DNA of 12,235 nucleotides from an uncultured Verrucomicrobiota bacterium (GTDB lineage Bacteria; Verrucomicrobiota; Kiritimatiellia; RFP12; UBA1067), in assembly GCA_937901395.1 (NCBI GenBank), contig CALCDB010000140.1, forward strand, positions 1-12,235, given 5' to 3'. Numbering within the stretch: position 1 is the stretch's first letter; each line of letters starts with the position of its first letter. The translations under genes and the position numbers were made by a program. The notes under the pieces were generated by a model. The model ran no database searches. It had not been told where the DNA came from and saw only the letters and a list, made by a program, of their open reading frames with translations. Of this stretch, positions 1 through 6,147 are shown piece by piece.

Positions 1-968
1 ACCAGACCCTGAACACCATGCTGGTCGAGATGGATGGCTTTGACGCAAACGAAGGCGTGATCGTAATCGCCGCCACCAACCGTCCGGATACTCTCGATGC
101 CGCGCTACTCCGGCCGGGGCGCTTCGATCGTCAAGTCGTCGTGGACTTGCCTACCCTGAAGGGACGCGAGGAAATTCTCAAGCTGCATGGCAAGAAGATC
201 AAGTTCGCGGACGATGCCGACCTCAATCGCGTGGCGCGCGGAACGCCAGGATTCTCCGGCGCCGACTTGGCCAACCTGCTCAACGAGGCGGCGCTATTGG
301 CGGTAAGGAAGAAACTCGAAGGCGTGGATATGGCCACGCTCGACGAAGCGCGCGACAAGGTGCTATGGGGCAGGGAGCGCAAGTCGGCCGGCTATTCGCA
401 ACATGATCGCGAAATCACGGCTTGGCACGAAGCCGGGCACGCGCTACTCCAGGTAATGACCCCCGAGGCCGATCCGCTGCACAAGGTAACGATCATCCCG
501 CGTGGACGCGCTTTGGGCGCCACGATGGCGCTACCGGAAAAGGATATATTAGGCCGCTCAAAAAAGCACTTCCTCGCCGAAATCAGAATCTGCTGCGGCG
601 GCAGAATCGCCGAGGAACTCTTCACGGGCGATATTTCCACTGGCGCCGCGCAGGATATCGCGCAGGCGACCAGAATCGCGCGAGATATGATTTGCCGCTA
701 CGGCATGAGCGAACGCTTCGGCTTCCAGGCATTCTTGGAGCCAAGCCAATTCACCGAGCGCGAACTATCGCCCGCCTTCAGCGAAGAGACCTCGCGCGAG
801 ATCGATCAGGAAGTGCGCAAGCTAATCGATGCCGCGTATGCGGAAGCCAAGAAGATCATCCTCGATAATCGCGACAAGCTCGAAGCGTTGGCCAAGACTC
901 TATTGGAGAAGGAGACGATGGATGGGCGCGACGTCGAAGCGATGCTAAAGGAGGTTGCGAAGGAATGA
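1..968 (+). CDS. ftsH: ATP-dependent zinc metalloprotease FtsH (C-terminal part, 5' end outside window)
   Basis: FtsH is a membrane-anchored AAA+ protease that degrades misfolded membrane proteins and selected regulators. About 321 residues are visible and the reading frame is open from base 3, so the gene begins before the window. It starts inside the AAA+ module, in the stretch NTMLVEMDGF, followed by the second region of homology (AATNRPDTLDAALLRPGRFD, near bases 75-134) and the lid domain. The M41 peptidase domain carries the zinc site HEAGH (about bases 428-442), and the downstream acidic zinc ligand is probably the D of TGAAQDI. The charged helical tail ends AMLKEVAKE. The transmembrane segments and Walker A/B motifs lie upstream of the window. 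The stop codon overlaps the cdaA start (ATGA), which implies translational coupling. Assignment is very secure; only the N-terminal part cannot be checked. Confidence 0.97.
   Translation, partial: QTLNTMLVEMDGFDANEGVIVIAATNRPDTLDAALLRPGRFDRQVVVDLPTLKGREEILKLHGKKIKFADDADLNRVARGTPGFSGADLANLLNEAALLAVRKKLEGVDMATLDEARDKVLWGRERKSAGYSQHDREITAWHEAGHALLQVMTPEADPLHKVTIIPRGRALGATMALPEKDILGRSKKHFLAEIRICCGGRIAEELFTGDISTGAAQDIAQATRIARDMICRYGMSERFGFQAFLEPSQFTERELSPAFSEETSREIDQEVRKLIDAAYAEAKKIILDNRDKLEALAKTLLEKETMDGRDVEAMLKEVAKE
947..955 (+). promoter_or_regulatory. Strong Shine-Dalgarno for cdaA
   Basis: AAAGGAGGT lies inside the 3' end of ftsH, 9 bases before the ATG at 965. It is a near-perfect match to the 16S anti-SD and fixes the start of cdaA at the ATGA overlap with the ftsH stop. 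Confidence 0.8.
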
Positions 969-1801
969 ATTGGGATTGGTTGAGCAAGATATCGATTTCA
1001 GCCGTCATACAGATATTCATCCTGTATTTGGTGATTTATTCGATTCTCAAATCGGCCAAGGGTTCGCGCTTCGGTCAGGCCTTGATGGGCGTGGCCGTGC
1101 TCGCCTCGATGATGTTCGCCTTCACCTATGTGTTCAAGTTCGATGTGCTCTCGCAAATCATTCGCGCCGTGCTCATCTACTTGACCATCTCTACCGTCGT
1201 CATCTTCCAGCCGGAGATTCGACGCGTGCTCAGTCAGGTAGGCGCGTTCAACTATTTCGAGCGCCCCAATTACACTCGCGATGGCATCGCCACCCCGGAG
1301 TTTATCGTCAGCACCATCCTCGCGCTCTCCAAACGCAAGATTGGCGCGCTCTTCGCCTTCGAACGCGGCATCTCCCTCAGGGGCTACGAGGATTCGGGCA
1401 TCATGCTCAACGCGGTGTTCTCGCGGGAATTGCTGGAGAGCATCCTCACCCCACCGCTCCCATTGCACGATGGCGGTATTACCGTCCGCAATGGACTCAT
1501 CGCGGCGGCGCATTGCGTTTTCCCGGTATCCAACAACCCGGAACTGATCGCGAGCGGTATGCGCCATCGCGCGGCGGTGGGACTATCGGAGGAGACCGAC
1601 GCGCTGGTCGTGGTTATCTCCGAGGAATCGGGCGCGATCTCAATCGCGCATAATGGCAAGCTCGTTCGCTATCACGATAGCGCGCAGGCCGAGCCGTCGC
1701 TAAATAGATGGATCAGCAAGGCGATGAGCCGCAAACGCAATTCCCTGCGCTTCAGCAACCGTCTCACGCGATTGTTCGCGAAAGGAGGCGTCAAGCGATG
1801 A
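965..1801 (+). CDS. cdaA: Diadenylate cyclase CdaA (DisA_N/DAC domain, membrane-bound)
   Basis: The product is predicted to condense two ATP into cyclic di-AMP, a second messenger for osmotic and cell-wall homeostasis, at the inner membrane. The 278 residues match the usual CdaA length and layout. There are about three N-terminal membrane segments (roughly residues 9-85), then a conserved entry to the catalytic domain (VVIFQPEIRRVLSQVG). The DAC domain follows, with the metal-binding motif PLPLHDGG and the ATP-binding motif RHRAAVGLSEETDA, then VVISEESGAIS. The first motif reads DGG where the family consensus is DGA; the catalytic Asp is kept. The start is set by a strong Shine-Dalgarno and a 4-base overlap with ftsH. 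In many bacteria cdaA is followed by the YbbR-repeat regulator cdaR; here only a short YbbR-like anchor follows. The basic C-terminal tail (residues about 245-278) is typical of membrane-proximal extensions. Confidence 0.95.
   Translation: MNWDWLSKISISAVIQIFILYLVIYSILKSAKGSRFGQALMGVAVLASMMFAFTYVFKFDVLSQIIRAVLIYLTISTVVIFQPEIRRVLSQVGAFNYFERPNYTRDGIATPEFIVSTILALSKRKIGALFAFERGISLRGYEDSGIMLNAVFSRELLESILTPPLPLHDGGITVRNGLIAAAHCVFPVSNNPELIASGMRHRAAVGLSEETDALVVVISEESGAISIAHNGKLVRYHDSAQAEPSLNRWISKAMSRKRNSLRFSNRLTRLFAKGGVKR
1781..1788 (+). promoter_or_regulatory. Strong Shine-Dalgarno for the 50-codon YbbR-like gene
   Basis: AAAGGAGG sits 9 bases before the ATG at 1798. Together with the ATGA overlap with the cdaA stop, it argues that this very short reading frame is really translated. 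Confidence 0.75.
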
Positions 1802-1950
1802 AACTCTTCATTAACGGCAATTGGGGACTTAAGCTACTCTCGCTCATTCTGGCGATTGTGCTATACTATATGCTTAAGACCGACTCCATCCATTCTAACA
1901 ACAGCAATTCAACTGACAATGACCGAACCTTCAACAGATCTAAACGCTGA
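1798..1950 (+). CDS. Minimal YbbR/CdaR-like membrane peptide (50 residues)
   Basis: This small frame starts in an ATGA overlap with cdaA behind a strong Shine-Dalgarno. Its first 28 residues (MKLFINGNWGLKLLSLILAI, then VLYYMLKT) closely resemble the N-terminal anchor of YbbR-domain proteins such as CdaR, where an NxxLKLLSLxxAxxLW-type sequence forms the single membrane helix. A full CdaR continues with several extracytoplasmic YbbR repeats. Here the protein ends after about 20 polar residues rich in Ser, Asn and Asp, and there is no room for more because ftsK begins inside its 3' end (32-base overlap). The position right after cdaA is exactly where cdaR normally lies, so this is either a reduced cdaR that still binds CdaA through its membrane helix or a decaying remnant. 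The function is inferred from context and the helix only. Confidence 0.7.
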   Translation: MKLFINGNWGLKLLSLILAIVLYYMLKTDSIHSNNSNSTDNDRTFNRSKR

Positions 1951-3628
1951 GCAGACCATAAAGAGAAAAATCTTCTCTTGGCTGATGTTGCCGCTATCGC
2001 TCTTTCCGCTGGTAGCGCTGCTTACTTACGATTGGCACGCCATACCATCGCTCATCAATCCGCCGATGCCTTCCTCCAACTGGATTGGCGCGCTCGGCGA
2101 TGGCTTCGCCTTCTATGGCTACACCCTCTTCGGCTTGGCGATATGGTGCGTTCCCGTGCTTTCGATAGTCGCGGTCTTGTTCGCCATCTTCGGTCATCGA
2201 CATCGCAGCTTGAAGCGTCTCCTTTGGCTGGTGGTCTTTCTCGTATCCATCGCTTCGCTATTGCAGGCGACGAGCGCTAATTCCAGCTGGACCAATTCCA
2301 TCTTGAAGCGCATCAACTTGGCCAATGCTGGCGGCGCCACCGGGTACCTGCTGATGACGCGTTGCCTCTCGCCCATGCTCAACGAATTCGGCTCGGCTAT
2401 TTTGATGATCATCATTATGATCATATCGTTGGTGGCGATAATCGGCATCCACGAAATTTGCGTGTTCTTCGCCGCAATCGCCAATTGGGCGCTCTATGCC
2501 TCCAACAAGAACGACGCGCATGATAATGCGGAAGAGCCCGATCCCGTGCGCGAACAGTATCTCGCGGCCCAAGCCGCGAAGAACGCCGCGAAGTTGGCCG
2601 CACAGGAAGAGCGCGAAAGAGCACGCGCGGAAAAGGAAGCCGCCAAGGAAGCGATCATCAGAGCGCGCGAAGAGGCGATGGCGGCGAGAAATGTGGCCGA
2701 GATCAATCCGCAGCCCAAGCCGCAACCCAAGCCACAACCCAAGCCGAAGGAAAAACCGCTACCAGTCGTCCCCGTCACCGAAGGCGATGCCGATAAGGGG
2801 CCTTACGTATTGCCAAACACCTCGTTGCTCAATCCGCTTACCAAGTCCAAGGCGGATCATGGCGACGTCGAGGAAATGTCGTCTCAACTCATCAGCACCC
2901 TTAGACTCTTCGGCATCGACGCCACACTCGCCTATAATGTGCAAGGCCCCGTCGTTACCAAATACGCGATCCACCTCGCGCCTGGCGTTAAGTATTCCGT
3001 AGTCACCAACATCACCGACAACCTCAAGGGCGCGTTGCGGGCGAAATCGCTACGCATCCAAGCGCCAATCCCCGGCGAGGATGCAATCGGAATCGAAGTT
3101 CCCAATCGCGCGCCAGCCGGAATCTCCTTCCGCGAAATCATCGAATCAGACGCTTGGCGCGGCTTCAAGGGCGAGCTCCCGTTGCTGTTCGGCAAGGATG
3201 CCGCCGGAAATGAACTGATTGGCAATCTCGCCGCCATGCCGCACATGCTGGTCGCAGGCGCTACGGGACAAGGCAAGTCGGTATGCCTCAACTCAATCAT
3301 CAATGGCTTGCTGATGACGAAAACGCCAGAACAACTCAAGCTCATAATGGTCGATCCTAAGTCAGTCGAGTTTACCGCCTACGCTTCGCTCCCTCATCTC
3401 ATCGTGCCGGTAATCACCGATAACAAGAAAGTCATCTTCTCGCCAGGCAACCTGCAGTACATCGGCAGTGCTAATCCTCCGTACTGGAAGTTTGCAGATC
3501 GCCAAGAAGAATTTATTGGAGAAACATTTACGACTTCAATCATCGTCCGCCATTCACGCAGACCGATATGTTCGGCAACGACGCTGAAATCGGCTCCTCC
3601 ATGCCCAAGACCGTTCCGTATATCGTAA
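1919..3628 (+). CDS. ftsK: DNA translocase FtsK, N-terminal part of a disrupted gene
   Basis: FtsK anchors at the division septum and pumps DNA during chromosome segregation. From the ATG at 1919 this frame gives 569 residues. There are about four membrane helices (roughly residues 18-37, 66-92, 99-117, 158-190), a charged Ala/Glu/Arg-rich coiled-coil linker (about 212-262) and a QPKP repeat (265-276). The FtsK alpha domain follows (LRLFGIDATLAYNVQGPVVT), then the beta/RecA domain with Walker A GATGQGKS (447-454) and LIMVDPKSVEF. Homology stops at VITDNKKVIFS. From there the frame reads sequence foreign to FtsK, then out-of-frame ftsK, and stops at 3628. Walker B is therefore missing from this product. 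ATG 1919 is preferred over an upstream in-frame TTG at 1856 because the extra residues are not FtsK-like. There is no clear Shine-Dalgarno, so translation may depend on coupling to the overlapping upstream gene. Confidence 0.88.
   Translation: MTEPSTDLNAEQTIKRKIFSWLMLPLSLFPLVALLTYDWHAIPSLINPPMPSSNWIGALGDGFAFYGYTLFGLAIWCVPVLSIVAVLFAIFGHRHRSLKRLLWLVVFLVSIASLLQATSANSSWTNSILKRINLANAGGATGYLLMTRCLSPMLNEFGSAILMIIIMIISLVAIIGIHEICVFFAAIANWALYASNKNDAHDNAEEPDPVREQYLAAQAAKNAAKLAAQEERERARAEKEAAKEAIIRAREEAMAARNVAEINPQPKPQPKPQPKPKEKPLPVVPVTEGDADKGPYVLPNTSLLNPLTKSKADHGDVEEMSSQLISTLRLFGIDATLAYNVQGPVVTKYAIHLAPGVKYSVVTNITDNLKGALRAKSLRIQAPIPGEDAIGIEVPNRAPAGISFREIIESDAWRGFKGELPLLFGKDAAGNELIGNLAAMPHMLVAGATGQGKSVCLNSIINGLLMTKTPEQLKLIMVDPKSVEFTAYASLPHLIVPVITDNKKVIFSPGNLQYIGSANPPYWKFADRQEEFIGETFTTSIIVRHSRRPICSATTLKSAPPCPRPFRIS
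2711..2746 (+). repeat. Three tandem 12-bp units encoding QPKP x3
   Basis: Units CAGCCCAAGCCG, CAACCCAAGCCA and CAACCCAAGCCG follow each other without a gap in the FtsK linker. They encode a Pro/Lys-rich spacer between the coiled-coil part and the motor. Such repeats expand and shrink easily, so the copy number probably varies between strains. Confidence 0.9.
3437..3525 (+). other. Foreign-looking segment interrupting ftsK
   Basis: FtsK homology ends at KKVIFS (the codons for F and S are at 3437-3442) and resumes in a different frame at RNIYDFNHRPPF, with R at 3520. Normal FtsK proteins have about 20 residues here, a helix of the type LRWxVxEMERRY. That helix is absent from all three forward frames. 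Instead, in the N-terminal frame, 77 bases read PGNLQYIGS..., then WKFADRQEEFIGE. This resembles the FSxGNLQYxxS...WxFAxxQ motif of repeat-bearing proteins known to me from Bacteroidales. The exact ends are uncertain because KKVIFS and the GAAACAT near the right edge fit both sequences. The family resemblance is from memory and has not been searched. Confidence 0.65.
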
Positions 3629-4440
3629 TCATCATCGACGAAGTCGCCGACCTCATGGCCTCAAACGGCAAGGAAGTAACCCCGGATATCTCGCGCCTTA
3701 CCGCGAAGGCGCGCGCCGCCGGAATCCACCTCATCCTCGCCACGCAACGCCCTGACGCGAAGATCATCACCGGAACCATCAAGGCAAACATCCCAGGACG
3801 CGTCGCCTTCAAGACCGCATCGGCCATTGATTCGCGCACAATTCTTGATGATTGCGGTGCTGAAAACCTAATCGGCAGAGGCGATATGCTATTCAAGGGC
3901 AAGGATGGCATCCTCGTGCGTGCGCAAGGCGCATGGATCAGCGACGATGAAATCGCTCGCGTAACCGAGTTCATCGCGCAACATTCAAATACCGACTTCG
4001 ACGATCGCTTCAACAAGAAACTCGCCTCCATCAAGGAAGAGGAATATGATCCTTATAAGGAGGATGACGAGTCTGGCGAGAGCGACGCGAATGATGCGAA
4101 AGCCGCTCGCGAACAGATCAAGGCGGACGCCGCAAGTAACGACCTGAAGAAGGCGATTGAATGCATAATCAACACCAAGCGCGCTTCGACGAGTCATTTC
4201 CAACGCCAGATGGGCTGGGGCTATAACCACGCCGCGAAGATTCTCGATCTGCTGGCCGCTCGCGGTATCGTGAGCGCACCACAAGGCATGGGACCGCGAC
4301 AGATCATCATGGATCAAGATCAGCTCGTCGCAATATTGAACGATTCCAATGGCAACGATGAAACCCCTTCCGAGCCAACGGATTCGGCGCCAACTACAGA
4401 ATTGGAACAGACTAATTTATTTCAGGAGGATCAACTATGA
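3568..4440 (+). CDS. ftsK: DNA translocase FtsK, C-terminal part of a disrupted gene
   Basis: This frame carries the second half of the FtsK motor. Recognisable FtsK sequence begins upstream of the ATG, at about 3520 (RNIYDFN), but the frame is closed by TAA at 3472, so it cannot join the N-terminal part without a frame change. From ATG 3568 it gives 290 residues. These include Walker B YIVIIIDEVADLM (residues 18-30), HLILATQRPDAKIITGTIKA, SAIDSRTILDDCGAENLIGR and the membrane-distal part of the beta domain. An acidic linker comes next, then the winged-helix gamma domain that reads polar KOPS-type DNA sites (STSHFQRQMGWGYNHAAKIL, about residues 195-248). No Shine-Dalgarno precedes ATG 3568, so independent expression is doubtful. 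The conserved residues look well preserved, which argues for a recent or artificial break rather than long decay. The stop overlaps the next start. Confidence 0.88.
   Translation: MFGNDAEIGSSMPKTVPYIVIIIDEVADLMASNGKEVTPDISRLTAKARAAGIHLILATQRPDAKIITGTIKANIPGRVAFKTASAIDSRTILDDCGAENLIGRGDMLFKGKDGILVRAQGAWISDDEIARVTEFIAQHSNTDFDDRFNKKLASIKEEEYDPYKEDDESGESDANDAKAAREQIKADAASNDLKKAIECIINTKRASTSHFQRQMGWGYNHAAKILDLLAARGIVSAPQGMGPRQIIMDQDQLVAILNDSNGNDETPSEPTDSAPTTELEQTNLFQEDQL
4424..4429 (+). promoter_or_regulatory. Shine-Dalgarno AGGAGG for the RodZ-like gene
   Basis: AGGAGG lies 7 bases before ATG 4437 and inside the last codons of ftsK. With the ATGA overlap it fixes the downstream start. Confidence 0.75.
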
Positions 4441-5087
4441 TAGAATTCGGCAAATCTCTGCGCATCGCCCGTGAAGCCAAGGGGCTCACCATCAGCCAAG
4501 TCGCTGAACTTACTCGCATGGCTCCAACTACCGTGACGGAATTGGAGAATGAGGATTTTAGTCGCATCGCCGCGCCAATCTATGGTCGCGGATTCGTGAA
4601 GCTCTACTGCGAAGCGGTGGGGCTTGAGGCGAAACCGTTCTTGGATGAATTCACCGCGATTTATAATGGTGAACGCGAAGGCCCAATAAGGGAACGCGCA
4701 ATGCCAACTGAAGCGCCAACAATGGCGGAGCCGACGGAAACACCGCCGTCGCCACCATTAGACGAAACGGAAAATATACTGTTTGAAAAGCAGGAGAAGG
4801 ATACTGGCTTCGCAAAATATGCTACGCCTTTCAACGATACCAAGTATTCCAAACTCCCTACTTCTTACTGGCGTATTGGAATACTGGCGATCGCTCTTCT
4901 AATCGCGTTGTGGCTAATTTTCATCGGCCTAAAGTCGCTGTACCACGCCACGGAAAACAGCCCAGTCCAAACGATGGATTCCGAAAGCGTCTCGCAGGTC
5001 GAAACGCCAGTCACGCCCGAGACGACCTCGCTACCTATCGGCGACAAGCGCACACCTCAGCAAATTAAGCCCCTTTACATTGATTGA
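4437..5087 (+). CDS. RodZ-like helix-turn-helix, single-pass membrane protein
   Basis: The 216-residue product has the architecture of RodZ, which links MreB filaments to the cell-wall elongation machinery. Residues 4-70 form an HTH_25-type cytoplasmic domain (FGKSLRIAREAKGLTISQVA, then the RodZ-like IYGRGFVKLYCEAVGL). Residues 80-140 are a Pro/Glu-rich linker, and residues about 145-166 form one membrane helix (WRIGILAIALLIALWLIFIG). Only about 50 polar, Pro/Thr-rich residues follow outside the membrane, so the beta-rich C-terminal domain (DUF4115) of longer RodZ proteins is absent. The 4-base overlap with ftsK and the good Shine-Dalgarno indicate the same operon. The role in cell shape is inferred from architecture; a simple membrane-bound transcription regulator cannot be excluded. 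Confidence 0.8.
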   Translation: MIEFGKSLRIAREAKGLTISQVAELTRMAPTTVTELENEDFSRIAAPIYGRGFVKLYCEAVGLEAKPFLDEFTAIYNGEREGPIRERAMPTEAPTMAEPTETPPSPPLDETENILFEKQEKDTGFAKYATPFNDTKYSKLPTSYWRIGILAIALLIALWLIFIGLKSLYHATENSPVQTMDSESVSQVETPVTPETTSLPIGDKRTPQQIKPLYID

Positions 5088-5102
5088 ATTGAGTAGTATA
5101 AT
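5074..5102 (+). promoter_or_regulatory. Sigma70-type promoter for nagB
   Basis: TTTACA (5074-5079) and a perfect TATAAT (5097-5102) are separated by 17 bases. The -35 box lies within the last codons of the RodZ-like gene and the -10 box in the short gap before nagB, leaving a leader of about 28 bases. An AAAGGA Shine-Dalgarno (5124-5129) precedes ATG 5138. Confidence 0.75.
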
Positions 5103-5137
5103 AACCGTGTTCTTCCAAACAAGAAAGGAAAAATAAA

Positions 5138-5917
5138 ATGGAAGTTGTAATCTGTAAGACAAAAGAAGAGGCCTCGAAACTCGCGGCTCAAATGATCACC
5201 AATGCTGTGAAAAAGAATCCTAAGACGGTTCTCGGTCTCGCAACTGGTTCTACGCCAGTATTGATGTACAATGAGATGGCGAAGGCCGTCAAGGCGAAAA
5301 AGGTTTCGTATAAGCAGGTCAAGAGCTGGAACCTTGATGAGTATTACGGCCTCGCCGGAACTCACGATCAGAGCTATCGCTACTTCATGAACGAGAATCT
5401 CTTTAAGAAGATCGATATCAAGCTTGAGAACACCCACGTCCTCAATGGCCTTGCCAAGGATCCAGCCAAGGAGTGCAAGAGCTATGAAGCGCAGATTAAG
5501 AAAGCGGGCGGCATCGACATTCAGGTATTGGGCATCGGCAGCGATGGCCACATCGCCTTCAATGAGCCGGGAACTTCGCTCAATAGCCGCACCTCGATCG
5601 TCTACCTCACTCCTTCAACCGTGAAGGATAATGCCCGCCTCTTTTTCAAAGGCGATATGAAGGCGGTTCCAAAGAGCGCGCTTTCAATGGGCGTCGGCAC
5701 GATCTGCGAAGCGAAGAAAATCATCCTGCTGGCGTTTGGCGAGAATAAGCAAGATGCAATTAAGGGCTGCGTCGAAGGACCAATGAGCCAGTTCTGCACC
5801 GCCTCTGCTCTCCAAGCGCACAATGATGCGTGGATATTCTGCGATGAGGCAGCCGCTAAGAAGCTCAAACTGAAAAAGTACTATGCTTGGCGTAGTGCCA
5901 CCAAACTCGGGCTCTAA
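5138..5917 (+). CDS. nagB: Glucosamine-6-phosphate deaminase
   Basis: The enzyme converts glucosamine-6-phosphate to fructose-6-phosphate and ammonia, linking amino-sugar use and cell-wall precursor balance to glycolysis. The 259 residues cover the whole NagB fold. The phosphate loop is LGLATGSTP (residues 32-40). The catalytic Asp is in NLDEYYGL (D67), the active-site cluster is GSDGHIAFNEP (D136, H138, E143), and SRTSIVYLT and MGVGTICEAKKIILLAFG follow. All expected catalytic residues are present. It lacks the longer C-terminal tail of the allosteric E. coli enzyme, as in the shorter NagB proteins of Gram-positives and others. It has its own promoter, so it is probably transcribed apart from the ftsK operon. 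No nagA lies nearby. Confidence 0.97.
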   Translation: MEVVICKTKEEASKLAAQMITNAVKKNPKTVLGLATGSTPVLMYNEMAKAVKAKKVSYKQVKSWNLDEYYGLAGTHDQSYRYFMNENLFKKIDIKLENTHVLNGLAKDPAKECKSYEAQIKKAGGIDIQVLGIGSDGHIAFNEPGTSLNSRTSIVYLTPSTVKDNARLFFKGDMKAVPKSALSMGVGTICEAKKIILLAFGENKQDAIKGCVEGPMSQFCTASALQAHNDAWIFCDEAAAKKLKLKKYYAWRSATKLGL

Positions 5918-5919
5918 AA

Positions 5920-6147
5920 ATGGAAGGCAATTTCTCAAGCTTTCTTTGCCCGAAGTGCAACACTGAAATTCAGGCATCGCCCGATATGGTCGGGCAGAGC
6001 GCTGAATGCCCTGCATGTGGCACCGAGTTCGTTATCCCCGAACCAAGTTCGGATGACGTCATCCGTCATGCGTCTGGAGATATCGACCCCGATACTATAA
6101 ATGCAATGAAATCCAAGACGATTCGCATCGAACTTGGCGATCTCTAA
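5920..6147 (+). CDS. Small zinc-ribbon protein (75 residues), function unknown
   Basis: The ATG follows the nagB stop by two bases, so the pair is probably co-transcribed and translation is likely coupled, as there is no clear Shine-Dalgarno. The N-terminal half is a four-cysteine zinc ribbon, with CPKC at residues 10-13 and CPAC at 30-33, in the common form CPxC...GxxxxCPxCGxxFVIP. The second half is polar and carries no recognisable domain. Such short ribbons act in protein or nucleic-acid contacts, but nothing here shows which. The link to nagB is positional only. Confidence 0.75.
   Translation: MEGNFSSFLCPKCNTEIQASPDMVGQSAECPACGTEFVIPEPSSDDVIRHASGDIDPDTINAMKSKTIRIELGDL

Noticed and set aside
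998..1567. Long antisense open frame (189 codons) opposite cdaA, and similar antisense frames opposite ftsK
   Set aside because: The translations are His/Arg/Glu-rich with no recognisable domain, and they mirror the codon bias of the clearly real sense genes.
2403..2428. TGATCAT-like repeats in ftsK as a binding site
   Set aside because: They encode an Ile/Met-rich membrane helix, and ATC/ATG codons produce this pattern by themselves.
3437..3525. Intein or group I/II intron in ftsK
   Set aside because: The insert is under 100 bases, far too short, and shows no splicing-domain or intron-core motif.
3475..3628. Programmed -1 frameshift joining the two ftsK frames
   Set aside because: Both frames are open here, but I see no X_XXY_YYZ slippery heptamer, and a simple shift would not restore the missing LRW...ERR helix.
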